The notes beneath the pieces are model-generated. The model was not told where the DNA came from and ran no database searches. It saw only the letters and a program-made list of their open reading frames with translations. The position numbers and the translations under genes were made by a program. Shown here piece by piece: positions 53,402 to 63,118 of a DNA stretch of 64,000 nucleotides. Numbering within the stretch: the first letter of the stretch is position 1; every line of letters starts with the position of its first letter. Origin of the DNA: Cupriavidus gilardii (GTDB lineage Bacteria; Pseudomonadota; Gammaproteobacteria; Burkholderiales; Burkholderiaceae); contig NZ_VZOV01000004.1 in NCBI RefSeq assembly GCF_008801915.1, positions 247,131 to 311,130 on the forward strand. Reading direction: 5' to 3'.

Positions 53402-54310
53402 ATGACGAATTCCCGCAAGGAGACCGCCGATCATGGCGCCACGCTGCTGGACCGGCTGGCGCGCGAGGCGGCCACACTGACCGCGCGCGAGCGCGAACTG
53501 GCCGATGCATTGACGCGCGGCTATCCGCACGTGCTGCTCGAATCGGCGACCGCGCTGGCGGCGCAGCACGGCACCAGCGCGTCGACCGTGGTGCGGTTGT
53601 TCGCCAAGCTCGGCTATGCCAGCTATGCCGACGCGCAGCGCGAAGCGCGGGCGAGCGTGACTGCCGCGCTACCGACCGCGGGTCAGCGCGCACCGGCGCT
53701 GATCGGCGGCAAGCGAACCTTGCGGGCGTGCCTCGACGATGCGTTGATGCATGACCAGCACAACCTGACGGCCACGCACGAATCGCTCGACATCGCCGCG
53801 TTCGAAGCGATCGCGCGGCTGCTGGCCGGAGGAAAAGGGCGCCTGTTCATCCTGGCGCAGAAGAACAGCGCACCGGTCAGCGCCTGGCTGGCGCTGCATC
53901 TGAACATGTGCCGGCCCAATGTGCAGGAACTGGGGGCCGGCGCGGTGACGGCCACCGATGCCATGCTGTGGGTCCAACCGGAGGATGTGCTGCTGACCTT
54001 CAGCGTCCGGCGCTATTCGAGCGCGCCGGTTAGCATCGCCCGTGCTTTCCGCGAACGGGGCGCCCGCGTCGTCGCGATCTGCGACAGCCCGGCCGCGCCG
54101 CTGGTGCCGCTGTCCGATCACCATCTGCTGGTACGCACCGCCAACGCATCGCCATTCGATTCGTACACCGCCGCGTTTTTCTTGTGCAATGCACTGGTAT
54201 CCGCCGTCGCGCAGTTACGCCAGCCTGCCGTGATCGAGGCGCTGCAGCGGCGCGATGCGCTGTGGCAGGCGTTCGAGACCGACCCGGTGGAAGGATTGCG
54301 AAAGGGGTAG
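53402..54310 (+). CDS. RpiR/MurR-family transcriptional regulator
   Basis: The 302-residue protein has an RpiR helix-turn-helix (about residues 15-90, with LAAQHGTSASTVVRLFAKLGY) and a SIS domain (about 125-280) that binds sugar phosphates or related effectors in this family. The start at 53402 was chosen because an upstream ATG at 53375 lies inside the putative operator. Divergence from the M20/Bug operon suggests control of it. Confidence 0.88.
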   Translation: MTNSRKETADHGATLLDRLAREAATLTARERELADALTRGYPHVLLESATALAAQHGTSASTVVRLFAKLGYASYADAQREARASVTAALPTAGQRAPALIGGKRTLRACLDDALMHDQHNLTATHESLDIAAFEAIARLLAGGKGRLFILAQKNSAPVSAWLALHLNMCRPNVQELGAGAVTATDAMLWVQPEDVLLTFSVRRYSSAPVSIARAFRERGARVVAICDSPAAPLVPLSDHHLLVRTANASPFDSYTAAFFLCNALVSAVAQLRQPAVIEALQRRDALWQAFETDPVEGLRKG

Positions 54311-54460
54311 GGCGCGATGGCGCAACGGCTACCGTCTGCCGACGCGCCATGCCGGCATCGGCCGATCTCGCCCAATGTGGACACTTTGGCGTGGCTTGGC
54401 GTCGGGATTCCCTCCGCCTAAGCTAGTGGTCTGGCTCAAGCCAAGGAGGAGACCACGACG

Positions 54461-55675
54461 ATGAACCGGTGGAACCGGCTGAACCCGCTGAACCTACGTC
54501 TCGCAGCATGGATCGCGCTCGGTATCGCGGCCGTCGCGCTGGGCGCCGGCGCGGCGTGGCTGCTGTCCTTGCCGCCCGCCACGGCTGCCGCCGAACCGCC
54601 AGCGATCGGCGAACCGGAGAGGGCCGCCACGCTGGCCGCGCTGAAACCGCCCAAACGCCCGCGCCCGGTGATTGCCATCGTCGGCATCAATGACGCGACC
54701 GAAACCACCGACTATCTGATGCCCTACGGCATCCTGCGCCGCGCCGACATCGGGGAGGTGACGGCCTTGGCGACGCAGCCGGGGCCGGTCAAGCTCTATC
54801 CCGTGCTGCAGGTCGAGCCGGACGCGACGATCGCGCAGTTCGACGCACAGCATCCCCAGGGCGCCGACTACGTGCTGGTGCCGGCGATGAGCCGCGACGA
54901 CGATCCGGCCGTGCTGCAATGGATCCGCAGCCAGGCGGCCAAAGGCGCAACGGTCATCGGCATCTGCGCCGGCGCCAAGGTCGTGGCCGCGGCTGGGCTG
55001 CTCGACGGCAAGCGCGCCACCACCCATTGGTACTACCTGGAAGACTTGCTCGACAAGCATCCGACCGTGCGCTACGTTGCCGACCGGCGCATCGTCGTCG
55101 ATGGCCGTGTCGCCACGACCACCGGCATTTCCGCGTCGATGCCAATGACGTTGACGCTGATCGAAGCCGTGGCGGGCCGCGACAGGGCACAGGCCGTGGC
55201 CCGCGACCTGGGCCTGCCGCATTGGGATGCGCGCCACGACAGCGATGCCTTCACCTTTACGCGCCCATTCGCCTTGACGGCGATCGGCAATACGATGGCG
55301 TTCTGGAATCGCGAGCGGCTGGGCATCGCGCTACGGCCTGGCGTCGACGAGGTGTCGCTGGCGCTGGTGGCCGACGCGTGGTCGCGGACATACCGTTCGC
55401 AGGCCGTATCGTTCGCCCAGCGGGCGGGGCCGATCCAGACGAGAAACGGCATTCGCCTGGTGCCCGAGCACGTCGGCACGGACTGGGATCGAGGCCGGAC
55501 CATAGCGCTCGCCGAGGAATCGCAGCCGGCGCGGGCGCTGGACGAGGCGCTGAACGGCATCGGCCAGCGCTATGGCGCGCGAACCGAATCCCTGGTCGCG
55601 ATGCAGCTCGAATATCCCCGCGAGAATCCAGGCGGACATCAGCAACCCGAGGCGCGCACGCGCCCCCTGCAGTAA
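54461..55675 (+). CDS. Membrane-anchored DJ-1/PfpI-family protein
   Basis: The 404-residue protein begins with a hydrophobic anchor (about residues 13-37). A DJ-1/PfpI domain follows (about 68-235), with the nucleophile-elbow cysteine in GICAGAKVVAAAG. A further region of about 170 residues has no motif I recognise. The start has AAGGAGGAG about ten bases upstream. Related domains occur in GATase1-like regulators and in chaperone or glyoxalase-type proteins. An anchored form would face the periplasm. The VOC gene follows 19 bp downstream, and both families include glyoxalases, so aldehyde detoxification is possible but unproven. Confidence 0.78.
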   Translation: MNRWNRLNPLNLRLAAWIALGIAAVALGAGAAWLLSLPPATAAAEPPAIGEPERAATLAALKPPKRPRPVIAIVGINDATETTDYLMPYGILRRADIGEVTALATQPGPVKLYPVLQVEPDATIAQFDAQHPQGADYVLVPAMSRDDDPAVLQWIRSQAAKGATVIGICAGAKVVAAAGLLDGKRATTHWYYLEDLLDKHPTVRYVADRRIVVDGRVATTTGISASMPMTLTLIEAVAGRDRAQAVARDLGLPHWDARHDSDAFTFTRPFALTAIGNTMAFWNRERLGIALRPGVDEVSLALVADAWSRTYRSQAVSFAQRAGPIQTRNGIRLVPEHVGTDWDRGRTIALAEESQPARALDEALNGIGQRYGARTESLVAMQLEYPRENPGGHQQPEARTRPLQ

Positions 55676-55694
55676 AACCAACGGATGAGACACG

Positions 55695-56117
55695 ATGGCA
55701 AAGATGATTTTCCTGAACCTGCCGGTCCGCGATCTCGCCGCGGCGACGCGGTTCTACGAGGCGATCGGCTGCGTCAAGAACGAGCAGTTCAGCGACCACC
55801 AGACGTCGTCGATGGTGTGGTCGGACACCATCACGTTCCATCTGATGACGCACGCCTATTACGGGACCTTCACCAGCAAGCCGATCGCCGATGGGCGCGA
55901 AACCAGCGCCATGCTGATCGCGCTGACAATCGACAATCGCGAGGATGTGGACGCCATCGTCGAGGCCGCGAAATTGGCTGGCGGCCGCGCGGACATTCGT
56001 GAACCGCAGGACATGGGGTTCATGTATCTGCGCACGTTCGAAGACCCGGACGGCCATCTGTTCGAGCCGGTATGGATGAATCCGGACGCGATGATGGGCG
56101 AGCAGGGCGCGCAATAG
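55695..56117 (+). CDS. VOC-family (glyoxalase/bleomycin-resistance-like) protein
   Basis: The 140-residue protein has the VOC pattern: FLNLPVRDLAAATRFYEAIG at the start and DPDGHLFEPVWM at the end, with a possible metal-binding glutamate there. Members include glyoxalase I-like and dioxygenase-like enzymes; the substrate is not predictable. It is 19 bp downstream of the DJ-1 gene and probably in one operon with it. Confidence 0.87.
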   Translation: MAKMIFLNLPVRDLAAATRFYEAIGCVKNEQFSDHQTSSMVWSDTITFHLMTHAYYGTFTSKPIADGRETSAMLIALTIDNREDVDAIVEAAKLAGGRADIREPQDMGFMYLRTFEDPDGHLFEPVWMNPDAMMGEQGAQ

Positions 56118-56235
56118 GGCAGTAGCGCAACAGCGCAACAGCGCAATAGCCCATTGGCGCAATGCGGCGGCCGCTCGCAGGGATTCCCGCCGTAGCGGCC
56201 TTGCACGCTACCGTCAGTGCTCGCCTATCACACCG

Positions 56236-57834
56236 TCATAACATCCAGTCGATCGGCAACCACGACAGCCCGCGGATCCAGACGCGCTCCAGCCAGCTGG
56301 TGTTGGGCTCGGTATCGTGGCGAATCGTGTCGTTGCCGCGCCGTTCCAGCCAGTACAGGCTGCCGTTGTCGGACAGCCGGACCTCGTAGGCGTTCTGCGG
56401 GACGCTGGTGCCAAACGCCGATTCAATGCGGCCCGCCAGCGTGGGGTTCTCGATCACGAAGCCCAGTTCGGTATTCAGATTCGCCGAGCGGGGATCGAAG
56501 TTCAGCGAGCCGACAAAGACACGCTGCGCGTCCACGGCGAACGTCTTCGCGTGCAGGCTCGCGCCGGAGCTGCCGAACGGTCCGGCGCGCTCCTCTGGCC
56601 TGGCCGGCGGCGTGGTATCGGCCTTGTCCGCCGGCGCCGCAATCTCGCGCTTCAAGTCGAACAACTGCACGCCGGATTCCAGCAACGCACGGCGCCATTT
56701 GACATAGCCGGAGTGCACTACCTTGACGTCCGTCGCCTCGGCCGCATTGGTCAGCACGCGCACATTGACACCCTTGGCGGCTAGGTCGGCGAAGGCGTTG
56801 GCGCCGGACTTGGTCGGAACGAAGTAGGGGGATACCAGATCGAGTTCCCGCGCCGGCACGCCGATGGTCTCCATCAGCTGGTGCCCGATCAGCGCATGGC
56901 GCGGCGCCTTGCCCAGGACCTTGGCGGGATCGTCGCTGACGATCCGCGTCTTTGCCCATTCGAACGCCAAGGTGCCATCGAGGATGCGGCGGTATGCCGG
57001 CATCGCCTTCAGGGCGTTCATGTAGGCCTCGGCGGCCGGGTCGCGCCGCGCGACGGCCGCCTCCCGGGTCAGCTGCTCGAGCCTGTCCGGTGCGACAGGT
57101 GGCACGATCGCATTGACCGGATAGGCACTGGCGCTGGCCCAGTAGCGATCGAACTCCCGTTCGACATCGGCCGCAATCGGCCCAACGGCCAGCACATCCA
57201 GGTCGGAAAACAGCACGCCATCGGTGGCGCCGAAATATTCGTCGCCGACGTTGCGACCGCCAACGATGGTGGCCTGCGCATCCACGGTGAACGATTTATT
57301 GTGCATGCGCCGGTTCAGGCGAGGAAAGTCGGTCAGATAGCCGATGAATTTCGGCGACCGCACCACGAATGGATTGAAGAGGCGGACCTCGATGTTGGGA
57401 TGGGCATCCAGCGCGGACAGGATCTCGTCCAGCCCCGAAATACCGTTGTCGTCCAGCAGCAGACGCACCCGCACGCCGCGCTGGGCCGCTTCATGCAGCG
57501 CATCGAGCAGCAGCGTGCCCGTGGTGTCGCGGCGCCAGATGTAGTACTGCACGTCCAGCGTGCGCTCGGCCATCCGGGCGCCATGGACCCGCGCGGCGAA
57601 GGCCTCGCGCGGATCGGCCAGTGCGTGAATGCCCGATAGACCCGGGCGCTGGGACAGGGCCGGCGCCAAGGCACGCCCGAGTGCGGTAGCGCGGGACTGC
57701 TCTGGTGTCAGTGCGTGGGAAGGCGTCCGGTCCTCGAGCGGTGGCAGGGCGCATCCGCCGAGCAGCAGCGTTGCCATGGCGGGAACGGCGATGAAGCACA
57801 AAGGCGCAAGGACACGATCGAACAGGGGAGCCAT
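56236..57834 (-). CDS. Phospholipase-D family lipoprotein, cardiolipin-synthase-C-like
   Basis: The 532-residue protein has a lipobox (LLLGGC, Cys28) and two intact HKD motifs: H178-K180-D185 in MHNKSFTVD and H428-K430-D435 in LHAKTFAVD, each followed by a G-N or S-N catalytic-pair motif. ClsC-type proteins make cardiolipin from two phospholipids; endonuclease-like members also exist. The lipobox suggests periplasmic attachment. It is monocistronic and converges with the VOC gene. Confidence 0.87.
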   Translation of the reverse strand: MAPLFDRVLAPLCFIAVPAMATLLLGGCALPPLEDRTPSHALTPEQSRATALGRALAPALSQRPGLSGIHALADPREAFAARVHGARMAERTLDVQYYIWRRDTTGTLLLDALHEAAQRGVRVRLLLDDNGISGLDEILSALDAHPNIEVRLFNPFVVRSPKFIGYLTDFPRLNRRMHNKSFTVDAQATIVGGRNVGDEYFGATDGVLFSDLDVLAVGPIAADVEREFDRYWASASAYPVNAIVPPVAPDRLEQLTREAAVARRDPAAEAYMNALKAMPAYRRILDGTLAFEWAKTRIVSDDPAKVLGKAPRHALIGHQLMETIGVPARELDLVSPYFVPTKSGANAFADLAAKGVNVRVLTNAAEATDVKVVHSGYVKWRRALLESGVQLFDLKREIAAPADKADTTPPARPEERAGPFGSSGASLHAKTFAVDAQRVFVGSLNFDPRSANLNTELGFVIENPTLAGRIESAFGTSVPQNAYEVRLSDNGSLYWLERRGNDTIRHDTEPNTSWLERVWIRGLSWLPIDWML

Positions 57835-58012
57835 GAGGGACGCGATTCCGACGGACTGAGACTAGGCGATACGGTCGATAGTGCCACGCGCATGGTTCCC
57901 GCCAGCTTCGGCCCCATGGTCTCCGCATGGGAGGGGCCAGGCCCATCTGCGGTAGGTTTTTTCTTCCGCGCCCAAGCATTATGATGCCGTATCGCCATTG
58001 CAATACTTTGCT

Positions 58013-58696
58013 ATGCAGCCACCGTCCTTACGAGACAATGCCGATTCTCAAAGCGTACAAGGCGATGCGCCTATCTCCATCGACGCTGGAGCCGGCAGCG
58101 CCGATGCGGTCGTGAGCAGAGAAAAATCAGATGGCGATGATTATTTGGACATAGTCCTTTGTTTCCTGTTCTCTGCCATCTTCTGGGTCGCATTGGCCAC
58201 GATTGATCCTTATCCGATGGACGCGGACTCAAGCTGGTTCTGGATACTGCTTCGCCTCCCGCTTGGCTTTGGCATCGCTCTTTTGGCCGTGATCGGACTG
58301 ATGATCGTCTTGAGCCTTTGCGGCATTCAAAGCAAGTCCAATGGATCGACAATCGACATGATTGCCGGGATGCTTCCGATTTATTTCGTCGTCGTCATCG
58401 CCTTTGCCGGTCACCATCTAGTAGACGTCTACAATGCCAGCTGGGCTGCCCCCATAACGGCCAAGGCACGGTTGATCAAGACCAGTACCTCCATCTCCAA
58501 GCAGGGGCGTCACCGGACAAACTCATGGACCTTCGAGATTGTCGATGGCCCGGCAAAAGGCCTGGAGTTCGACACGACTGAGTCGGCCTCTTCCTGGGGC
58601 CGCGTCCGCCCGCCCGGCTTCAACGAGGACGAGTACAGAGCCGTGATCCGCCATAGCTGGATGGGCACTTCGATTGTGGATTTGGTCCGGTATTAG
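58013..58696 (+). CDS. Hypothetical membrane protein of lower GC content
   Basis: The 227-residue protein has a hydrophilic N-terminus, three predicted helices (about residues 45-66, 75-105 and 118-140) and a C-terminal soluble domain (TAKARLIKTSTSISKQGR, WTFEIVDGPAKG) resembling DUF3592-type domains. The ATG at 58013 is the first in frame, without a good ribosome-binding site. Base and codon use are clearly less GC-rich than the genes around it, which suggests recent acquisition. Confidence 0.65.
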   Translation: MQPPSLRDNADSQSVQGDAPISIDAGAGSADAVVSREKSDGDDYLDIVLCFLFSAIFWVALATIDPYPMDADSSWFWILLRLPLGFGIALLAVIGLMIVLSLCGIQSKSNGSTIDMIAGMLPIYFVVVIAFAGHHLVDVYNASWAAPITAKARLIKTSTSISKQGRHRTNSWTFEIVDGPAKGLEFDTTESASSWGRVRPPGFNEDEYRAVIRHSWMGTSIVDLVRY

Positions 58697-58736
58697 GCTC
58701 GGCGTTCCGACGGACCGGCTGCAACCGTACCACGAC

Positions 58737-60854
58737 TCAGAACCGGTGATTGACCGTCAATTCGACCCGCCGTCCTGCCCCCTGCAGCCACTGCGTGGGG
58801 TTGTAGTAAGCCGTCGCGACATAGTGCCGGTCGAACACATTGAAGCCGCGCAGCGACAGCGTGGTGTTCTTGCGGGGCCGCCATTGCAGCAGCAGATCCG
58901 TGGTGGTGTAGGCCGGCATTTCCAGCGTATTGGCTCGGTCGGCAAAACGGCGGCCGACATAGCGGATGCCGGCGCCTGCTGTCCATTCCGGCAAGAAGCG
59001 CCAGGTCAGCCAGGCATTGGCCAGCCGCTCGGGCACGTCGGTCGGCACGTTGTCGGCCCGTGAGACCGCCGTGCCATTCACCGATTCCGTGAAGTCGTCA
59101 TAGCGTGCCTGCAGCAGCGCCGCATTGGCATCGAGCCGCCAGCCGGGCAGGAATTCGACGCCGACGCTGGCCTCGATTCCACGCGACGATTGTTCGCCGA
59201 CCTGTACGCTTTGCGCGGGATTGGCTGCGTCGCGGGTGACCAGGTTCTTTTTGACGATGTGATAAGCCGCGACCGTCCATTCCCCTTTGCCGTTCCAGAA
59301 GTCCTGCTTGACGCCGGCTTCGATCTGGCGGCCGGTGGACAAGTCGAAATTGCTGTTGGAGGACGACAGCATCAGCAGCGCGCTGACGGGATCGGCGGCT
59401 TCCGAGTATTGCGCGTAGAGCGCGAGATTCGGCGTCAGGTTGTAGACCGTTCCGGCGCGCCAGCCGACGTGCGAAAAGGTCCTGTCGAACGCCTCGCGAT
59501 GGGCCATTAGATCGTGGCGTTCGATCCTCGCATGGTCATAGCGCAAACCGCCCAACACCGACCAGCGCGGCGTGATTTCGAGCCGATTCTCGGCAAACAA
59601 GGCGTACTGGACCGCCTCGTTGCTGTAGCGCGGCGCTGTGCCGGCCACGTTGATGAACTGGCCGCGCTCGAACGTGTAGGGATCGACGACGGTGCTGCCG
59701 GAGTAGGGGGAATTGTTGGTATGGCGAAACGATGCCCGATTGATGTCGAAGCCGACCGACAGGCTGTTGTTCATGCCGAACAGCGCATGGCGATAGACCA
59801 CGTCGGTCGTATTGCCGACCTGCCACTGGTCATGAAGGATCTCGACATAGGAAGAACGCTGGATCAGGCCGCTCGCCGGCAGATAGTCGTAATACTCGGC
59901 ATTGCGCCAATGGCGCTTGCTGTCGATGTAGTAGGCCCGCGAGCGAACCGTCAGGTTGGCGCTGGGCGTCCACCGCGCCGACAGCTCGGTCCACTGGTCG
60001 TCGTACTGGATGCGGCTGTCGCTGACGTTGTAGTTTCGCGTTCGCAAGGACGGATCCTGGCGGCCATTGACCAGCGGCACGCCGAAATAGCGTGCCGGCT
60101 GCTGCCAGCCCTTGGCATAGCTGAGCTTGATGGCGAGCTCGGGCGTCGGATCCCATTGCAGCGCGCCCGATACCGAGAGATTGCGCGAATCGCCGAAATC
60201 CACCGACCCATCGGTGCGATTGCCACTGACATCGAAGCGGTATGACCACCGTTCATCGATGGCGCCGCCGCTGCCAAAGGCGAGCCGCTGGGTGTTCTCC
60301 GTGCCGATCGTCGCCTGGATTTCGTTCTCGATCGGACCGCGCGTCGGCTTCTTCGGCACCACGTTGACGACGCCGCCGATCGCGCCCTCGCCATAGATCA
60401 CCGAGGCAGGACCGCGCAGCACCTCGATGCGTTCCACCGACCAGGTGTCGAACGGATAGGTGACACCGATCCCGCCGTATTGGCGCACGCCATCGTAGAG
60501 CCGCATGACCGAAGCCGCATCGGTAAAGCCGCGCGCGGATAGCGAAGCGCCGCCATTGCCGGGATGGCCAAGCCCGGACAGCCCCGGGGCGCGGGTGATG
60601 GCATCGACCAGCGATACATCGCCGCGGATCTCGAGCTGATCGCGGGCAATGACGTCCACGCTGGCCGGCGTCTGCATCGGCGTCAGGCCGAGATTCGAGC
60701 CGGTGGAAGCCGGTTCGTCCAGCGTGGTCTGGCCGGCGGCATGGACGGTGACCGGTGCCAGTTCGTGGACCTCGGGCGATGGGTCGGCGGCTTGCGCGGA
60801 CAGGCAAACGGCGGCAGCGGCTAGCGCCACCTCGCGTGGAAGAATGCGGGCCAT
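58737..60854 (-). CDS. TonB-dependent siderophore receptor
   Basis: The 705-residue protein has a signal peptide, a plug domain with the siderophore-receptor pattern (MQTPASVDVIARDQLE, VLRGPASVIYGEGAIGGVVN) and a barrel ending in NHRF. The ATG at 60854 is preferred to a TTG at 60893 because the signal peptide starts there. It diverges from a PepSY-domain protein that often reduces iron or unloads siderophores. No Fur box is obvious in the gap. The siderophore cannot be named. Confidence 0.9.
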   Translation of the reverse strand: MARILPREVALAAAAVCLSAQAADPSPEVHELAPVTVHAAGQTTLDEPASTGSNLGLTPMQTPASVDVIARDQLEIRGDVSLVDAITRAPGLSGLGHPGNGGASLSARGFTDAASVMRLYDGVRQYGGIGVTYPFDTWSVERIEVLRGPASVIYGEGAIGGVVNVVPKKPTRGPIENEIQATIGTENTQRLAFGSGGAIDERWSYRFDVSGNRTDGSVDFGDSRNLSVSGALQWDPTPELAIKLSYAKGWQQPARYFGVPLVNGRQDPSLRTRNYNVSDSRIQYDDQWTELSARWTPSANLTVRSRAYYIDSKRHWRNAEYYDYLPASGLIQRSSYVEILHDQWQVGNTTDVVYRHALFGMNNSLSVGFDINRASFRHTNNSPYSGSTVVDPYTFERGQFINVAGTAPRYSNEAVQYALFAENRLEITPRWSVLGGLRYDHARIERHDLMAHREAFDRTFSHVGWRAGTVYNLTPNLALYAQYSEAADPVSALLMLSSSNSNFDLSTGRQIEAGVKQDFWNGKGEWTVAAYHIVKKNLVTRDAANPAQSVQVGEQSSRGIEASVGVEFLPGWRLDANAALLQARYDDFTESVNGTAVSRADNVPTDVPERLANAWLTWRFLPEWTAGAGIRYVGRRFADRANTLEMPAYTTTDLLLQWRPRKNTTLSLRGFNVFDRHYVATAYYNPTQWLQGAGRRVELTVNHRF

Positions 60855-61074
60855 GGGCAAATGGATGTGTCGGCGGAAAAGGCGCGCGACCAAGACAGGC
60901 GGTTGTTTTTTTGCTGCCCGATTCTATTTGCCACGCCTTTAGCGGTACATGCGACACCATGACGCAGGACCCGCGCAGGTTTTCGTCGCAAAGTACGCAC
61001 TCGCGCCGAAATCGCGCCGCAATGGCGCCGCAATGGCGCAATCCGCAAGAGATTCATGCCATCACCGCGCTCCG

Positions 61075-62508
61075 ATGCCCGTATCGATTTCGCAAACCCG
61101 TACCGGAACCTCTGCCGCCCACCGCACGCTTTGGCGCTGGCATTTTTATGCCGGCCTGTTCGTGATGCCGTTTCTGATCGTGCTGGCAATCACCGGCACG
61201 ATCTATTGCTTCCAACCGCAAATCGAGCCATGGCTGTATCCGCAGTTATTGCGCGTAACGCCGCAGGGCGAACCGCTTCCGGCGCAAACGCTGCTGGAGC
61301 GGGCGAGAGCGGCCGCGCCGGCTGGGGCAGTCGCCACGACTTACACGCTGCGCAATGACCCGCGCGCCAGCGCCGAATTCATCTTCCGGCTCCCCTCGGG
61401 CAACAGCGAAAGCCTCTATCTGAACCCGTACTCCGGCGCGGTGCTGGGCAGCCTCAGCGTCGAGGACCGCTTGATGAAGCAGGTCCGCATGCTGCATCGC
61501 GCATTGCTCGCGGGCAAGCCCGGCGAAGTGCTGATGGAACTGGCCGGATGCTGGACGCTGGTGATGATCGCCACCGGCCTGGCGATGTGGTGGCCGCGCT
61601 TGCGCGAATCAGGCGTTGGCGCGTTTCGGATGCGGCCGGCAAGCGGCAGGCGAGGGCGTTGGAAGGAAATCCATCTACTGCTCGGCGTGTCGCTCGCGAT
61701 CGGCGCGCTGCTGTTCGTGCTGTCCGGTCTGCCGTGGACCGCTCTGTGGGGCAAGCAATTCAAGGCCATCACCACCGCGGCGAATCTGGGACGGCCGGCC
61801 GATGGCGGAGCCGGGCACATGCACGCACCGGCCCGCGATCGAAGCAATGGGGGCGATGCCGGCCAGGAACACCATCGAGGCCACACGAAGACCATGGAGT
61901 CGCTGCCGCTTAGCGATGTGCCATGGGCAACGGGATTGACCGCCGTGCCAGCCAGTTCCGTCGCCTCCACCGGCCATGCAGCCATCGGGCTGGATCGGGT
62001 ACTGGCCATCGTCCGCGCGCGCGGTGCCGGTCCGGGATGCCAGGTTGCGCTGCCGGCAGGCACCGGCTCGGTCTACGCGGTTTCCTGCTTCCCCAACGAT
62101 CCCAGGGGAGAACGAACGCTGCATATCGATCCGCACGGCGGCAATGTCGTCCGCGATATCCGCTATGAGAACTACGGCGCCGTCGCCAAGGCCGTGTCGT
62201 ACGGCACCTCGCTCCATATGGGCCGGTATTTCGGTCTCGCCAATCAGATCGCATGCGCGGTGATTTCGCTGGGCCTGATGGCGTTGGCGATCACGGGCTT
62301 CATCATGTGGATCAAGCGGAAACCGGCCAAAGCGCTGGGGGCGCCGTCCCGCCCGGCAAGCCCGCCACCGATGCGTGCGTGGGTAGCCGGGCTGGCGGTA
62401 TTGGGCGTGATATTCCCGCTGATGGGGATCACGATGCTGGTGGTGTGGATCATCGACCGGTCCGTCGCCAGAACGGCCGGCGCGCCGCCGGAACCGGTAC
62501 GTCGATGA
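61075..62508 (+). CDS. PepSY-associated membrane protein (iron-uptake reductase type)
   Basis: The 477-residue protein has four main membrane helices and the PepSY_TM pattern: HFYAGLFVMPFLIVLAITG at the start, LHRALLAGKPGEVLMELAGCW in the middle with helix-borne histidines, and a late YGTSLHMGRYFG segment. A periplasmic His-rich stretch (GHMHAP, EHHRGHTK) around residues 245-275 may bind metal. Such proteins sit next to TonB siderophore receptors and are thought to reduce ferric siderophores. The gene diverges from the receptor at 60854. The start at 61075 was chosen by family alignment; longer in-frame starts exist. Confidence 0.87.
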   Translation: MPVSISQTRTGTSAAHRTLWRWHFYAGLFVMPFLIVLAITGTIYCFQPQIEPWLYPQLLRVTPQGEPLPAQTLLERARAAAPAGAVATTYTLRNDPRASAEFIFRLPSGNSESLYLNPYSGAVLGSLSVEDRLMKQVRMLHRALLAGKPGEVLMELAGCWTLVMIATGLAMWWPRLRESGVGAFRMRPASGRRGRWKEIHLLLGVSLAIGALLFVLSGLPWTALWGKQFKAITTAANLGRPADGGAGHMHAPARDRSNGGDAGQEHHRGHTKTMESLPLSDVPWATGLTAVPASSVASTGHAAIGLDRVLAIVRARGAGPGCQVALPAGTGSVYAVSCFPNDPRGERTLHIDPHGGNVVRDIRYENYGAVAKAVSYGTSLHMGRYFGLANQIACAVISLGLMALAITGFIMWIKRKPAKALGAPSRPASPPPMRAWVAGLAVLGVIFPLMGITMLVVWIIDRSVARTAGAPPEPVRR

Positions 62509-62541
62509 TCGGATCGGATGCTCTCGGACGCCGACCGGCAA

Positions 62542-62886
62542 TCAACCCGTGCCGGCCCCAGACGCAGGCTGCAGCACAATAATGGCCATGCCGGCCAACG
62601 CGACAGCCGCACCCAGGACGTCCCAACGTGTCAGCGGCAGCCCATCCACGATGCGAAGCCACAGCAGCGCAACCGCAATATAGACGCCGCCATAGGCTGC
62701 ATACGTGCGCCCCGCGGCCGTGGGATGCAAGGTCAGCAACCAGGCAAACGCCGCCAATGCCAGCGCCGCGGGAATCAGCAGCAGCGGACTCTTTTCCTGC
62801 TTTAATACCAGGTAGGGCAAATAGCAGCCGACGATCTCGGCCAACGCGGTCAGCACGAACAGCGCCGTATAGGCTAGGAAGGTCAC
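62542..62886 (-). CDS. ynfA: YnfA/UPF0060 family membrane protein
   Basis: The 114-residue protein has four helices and the family pattern [16 protein letters not shown] at the N-terminus and [19 protein letters not shown] in the middle. YnfA resembles small multidrug-resistance (EmrE-type) exporters. The GTG at 62886 gives the usual family start; a TTG further up would add eight residues. It converges with the PepSY gene and leaves 33 bp between stop codons. Confidence 0.88.
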   Translation of the reverse strand: MTFLAYTALFVLTALAEIVGCYLPYLVLKQEKSPLLLIPAALALAAFAWLLTLHPTAAGRTYAAYGGVYIAVALLWLRIVDGLPLTRWDVLGAAVALAGMAIIVLQPASGAGTG

Positions 62887-62995
62887 GGGTCGAAGCGGGC
62901 AGGGTAGCAATGGTCCGCATTGTCACACGGCAATGCCGTGCCCCGACCGCCCGAACACCGCGCTCGCCGCGCTGCGAGTTTGAAGAGAAACCGAA

Positions 62996-63118
62996 ATGAA
63001 GAACGACGAATTGCAGCAAGACCCATCCGCGTCGGCGCTGATCGATGCACGGATCGAGGAGCTGGGCGACTGGCGAGGCGAAATGCTCGCCAGGCTGCGC
63101 GCGCTGATCAAGGAAGCC
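62996..63118 (+). pseudogene. DUF1801-type gene truncated by IS remnant
   Basis: The first 41 codons (MKNDELQQDPSASALIDARI..., LARLRALIKEA) match the start of DUF1801 proteins of about 130-140 residues. The homology stops at codon 41, where the inverted transposase fragment begins. The remainder of the gene is not found in the window. The frame continues into foreign sequence without meaning. Confidence 0.75.

Noticed and set aside
56118..56160. Short tandem AGCGCAACA-like repeats downstream of the VOC gene
   Set aside because: Only about three imperfect 9-bp units, with no flanking structure. This is probably simple sequence slippage rather than a CRISPR or a functional array.
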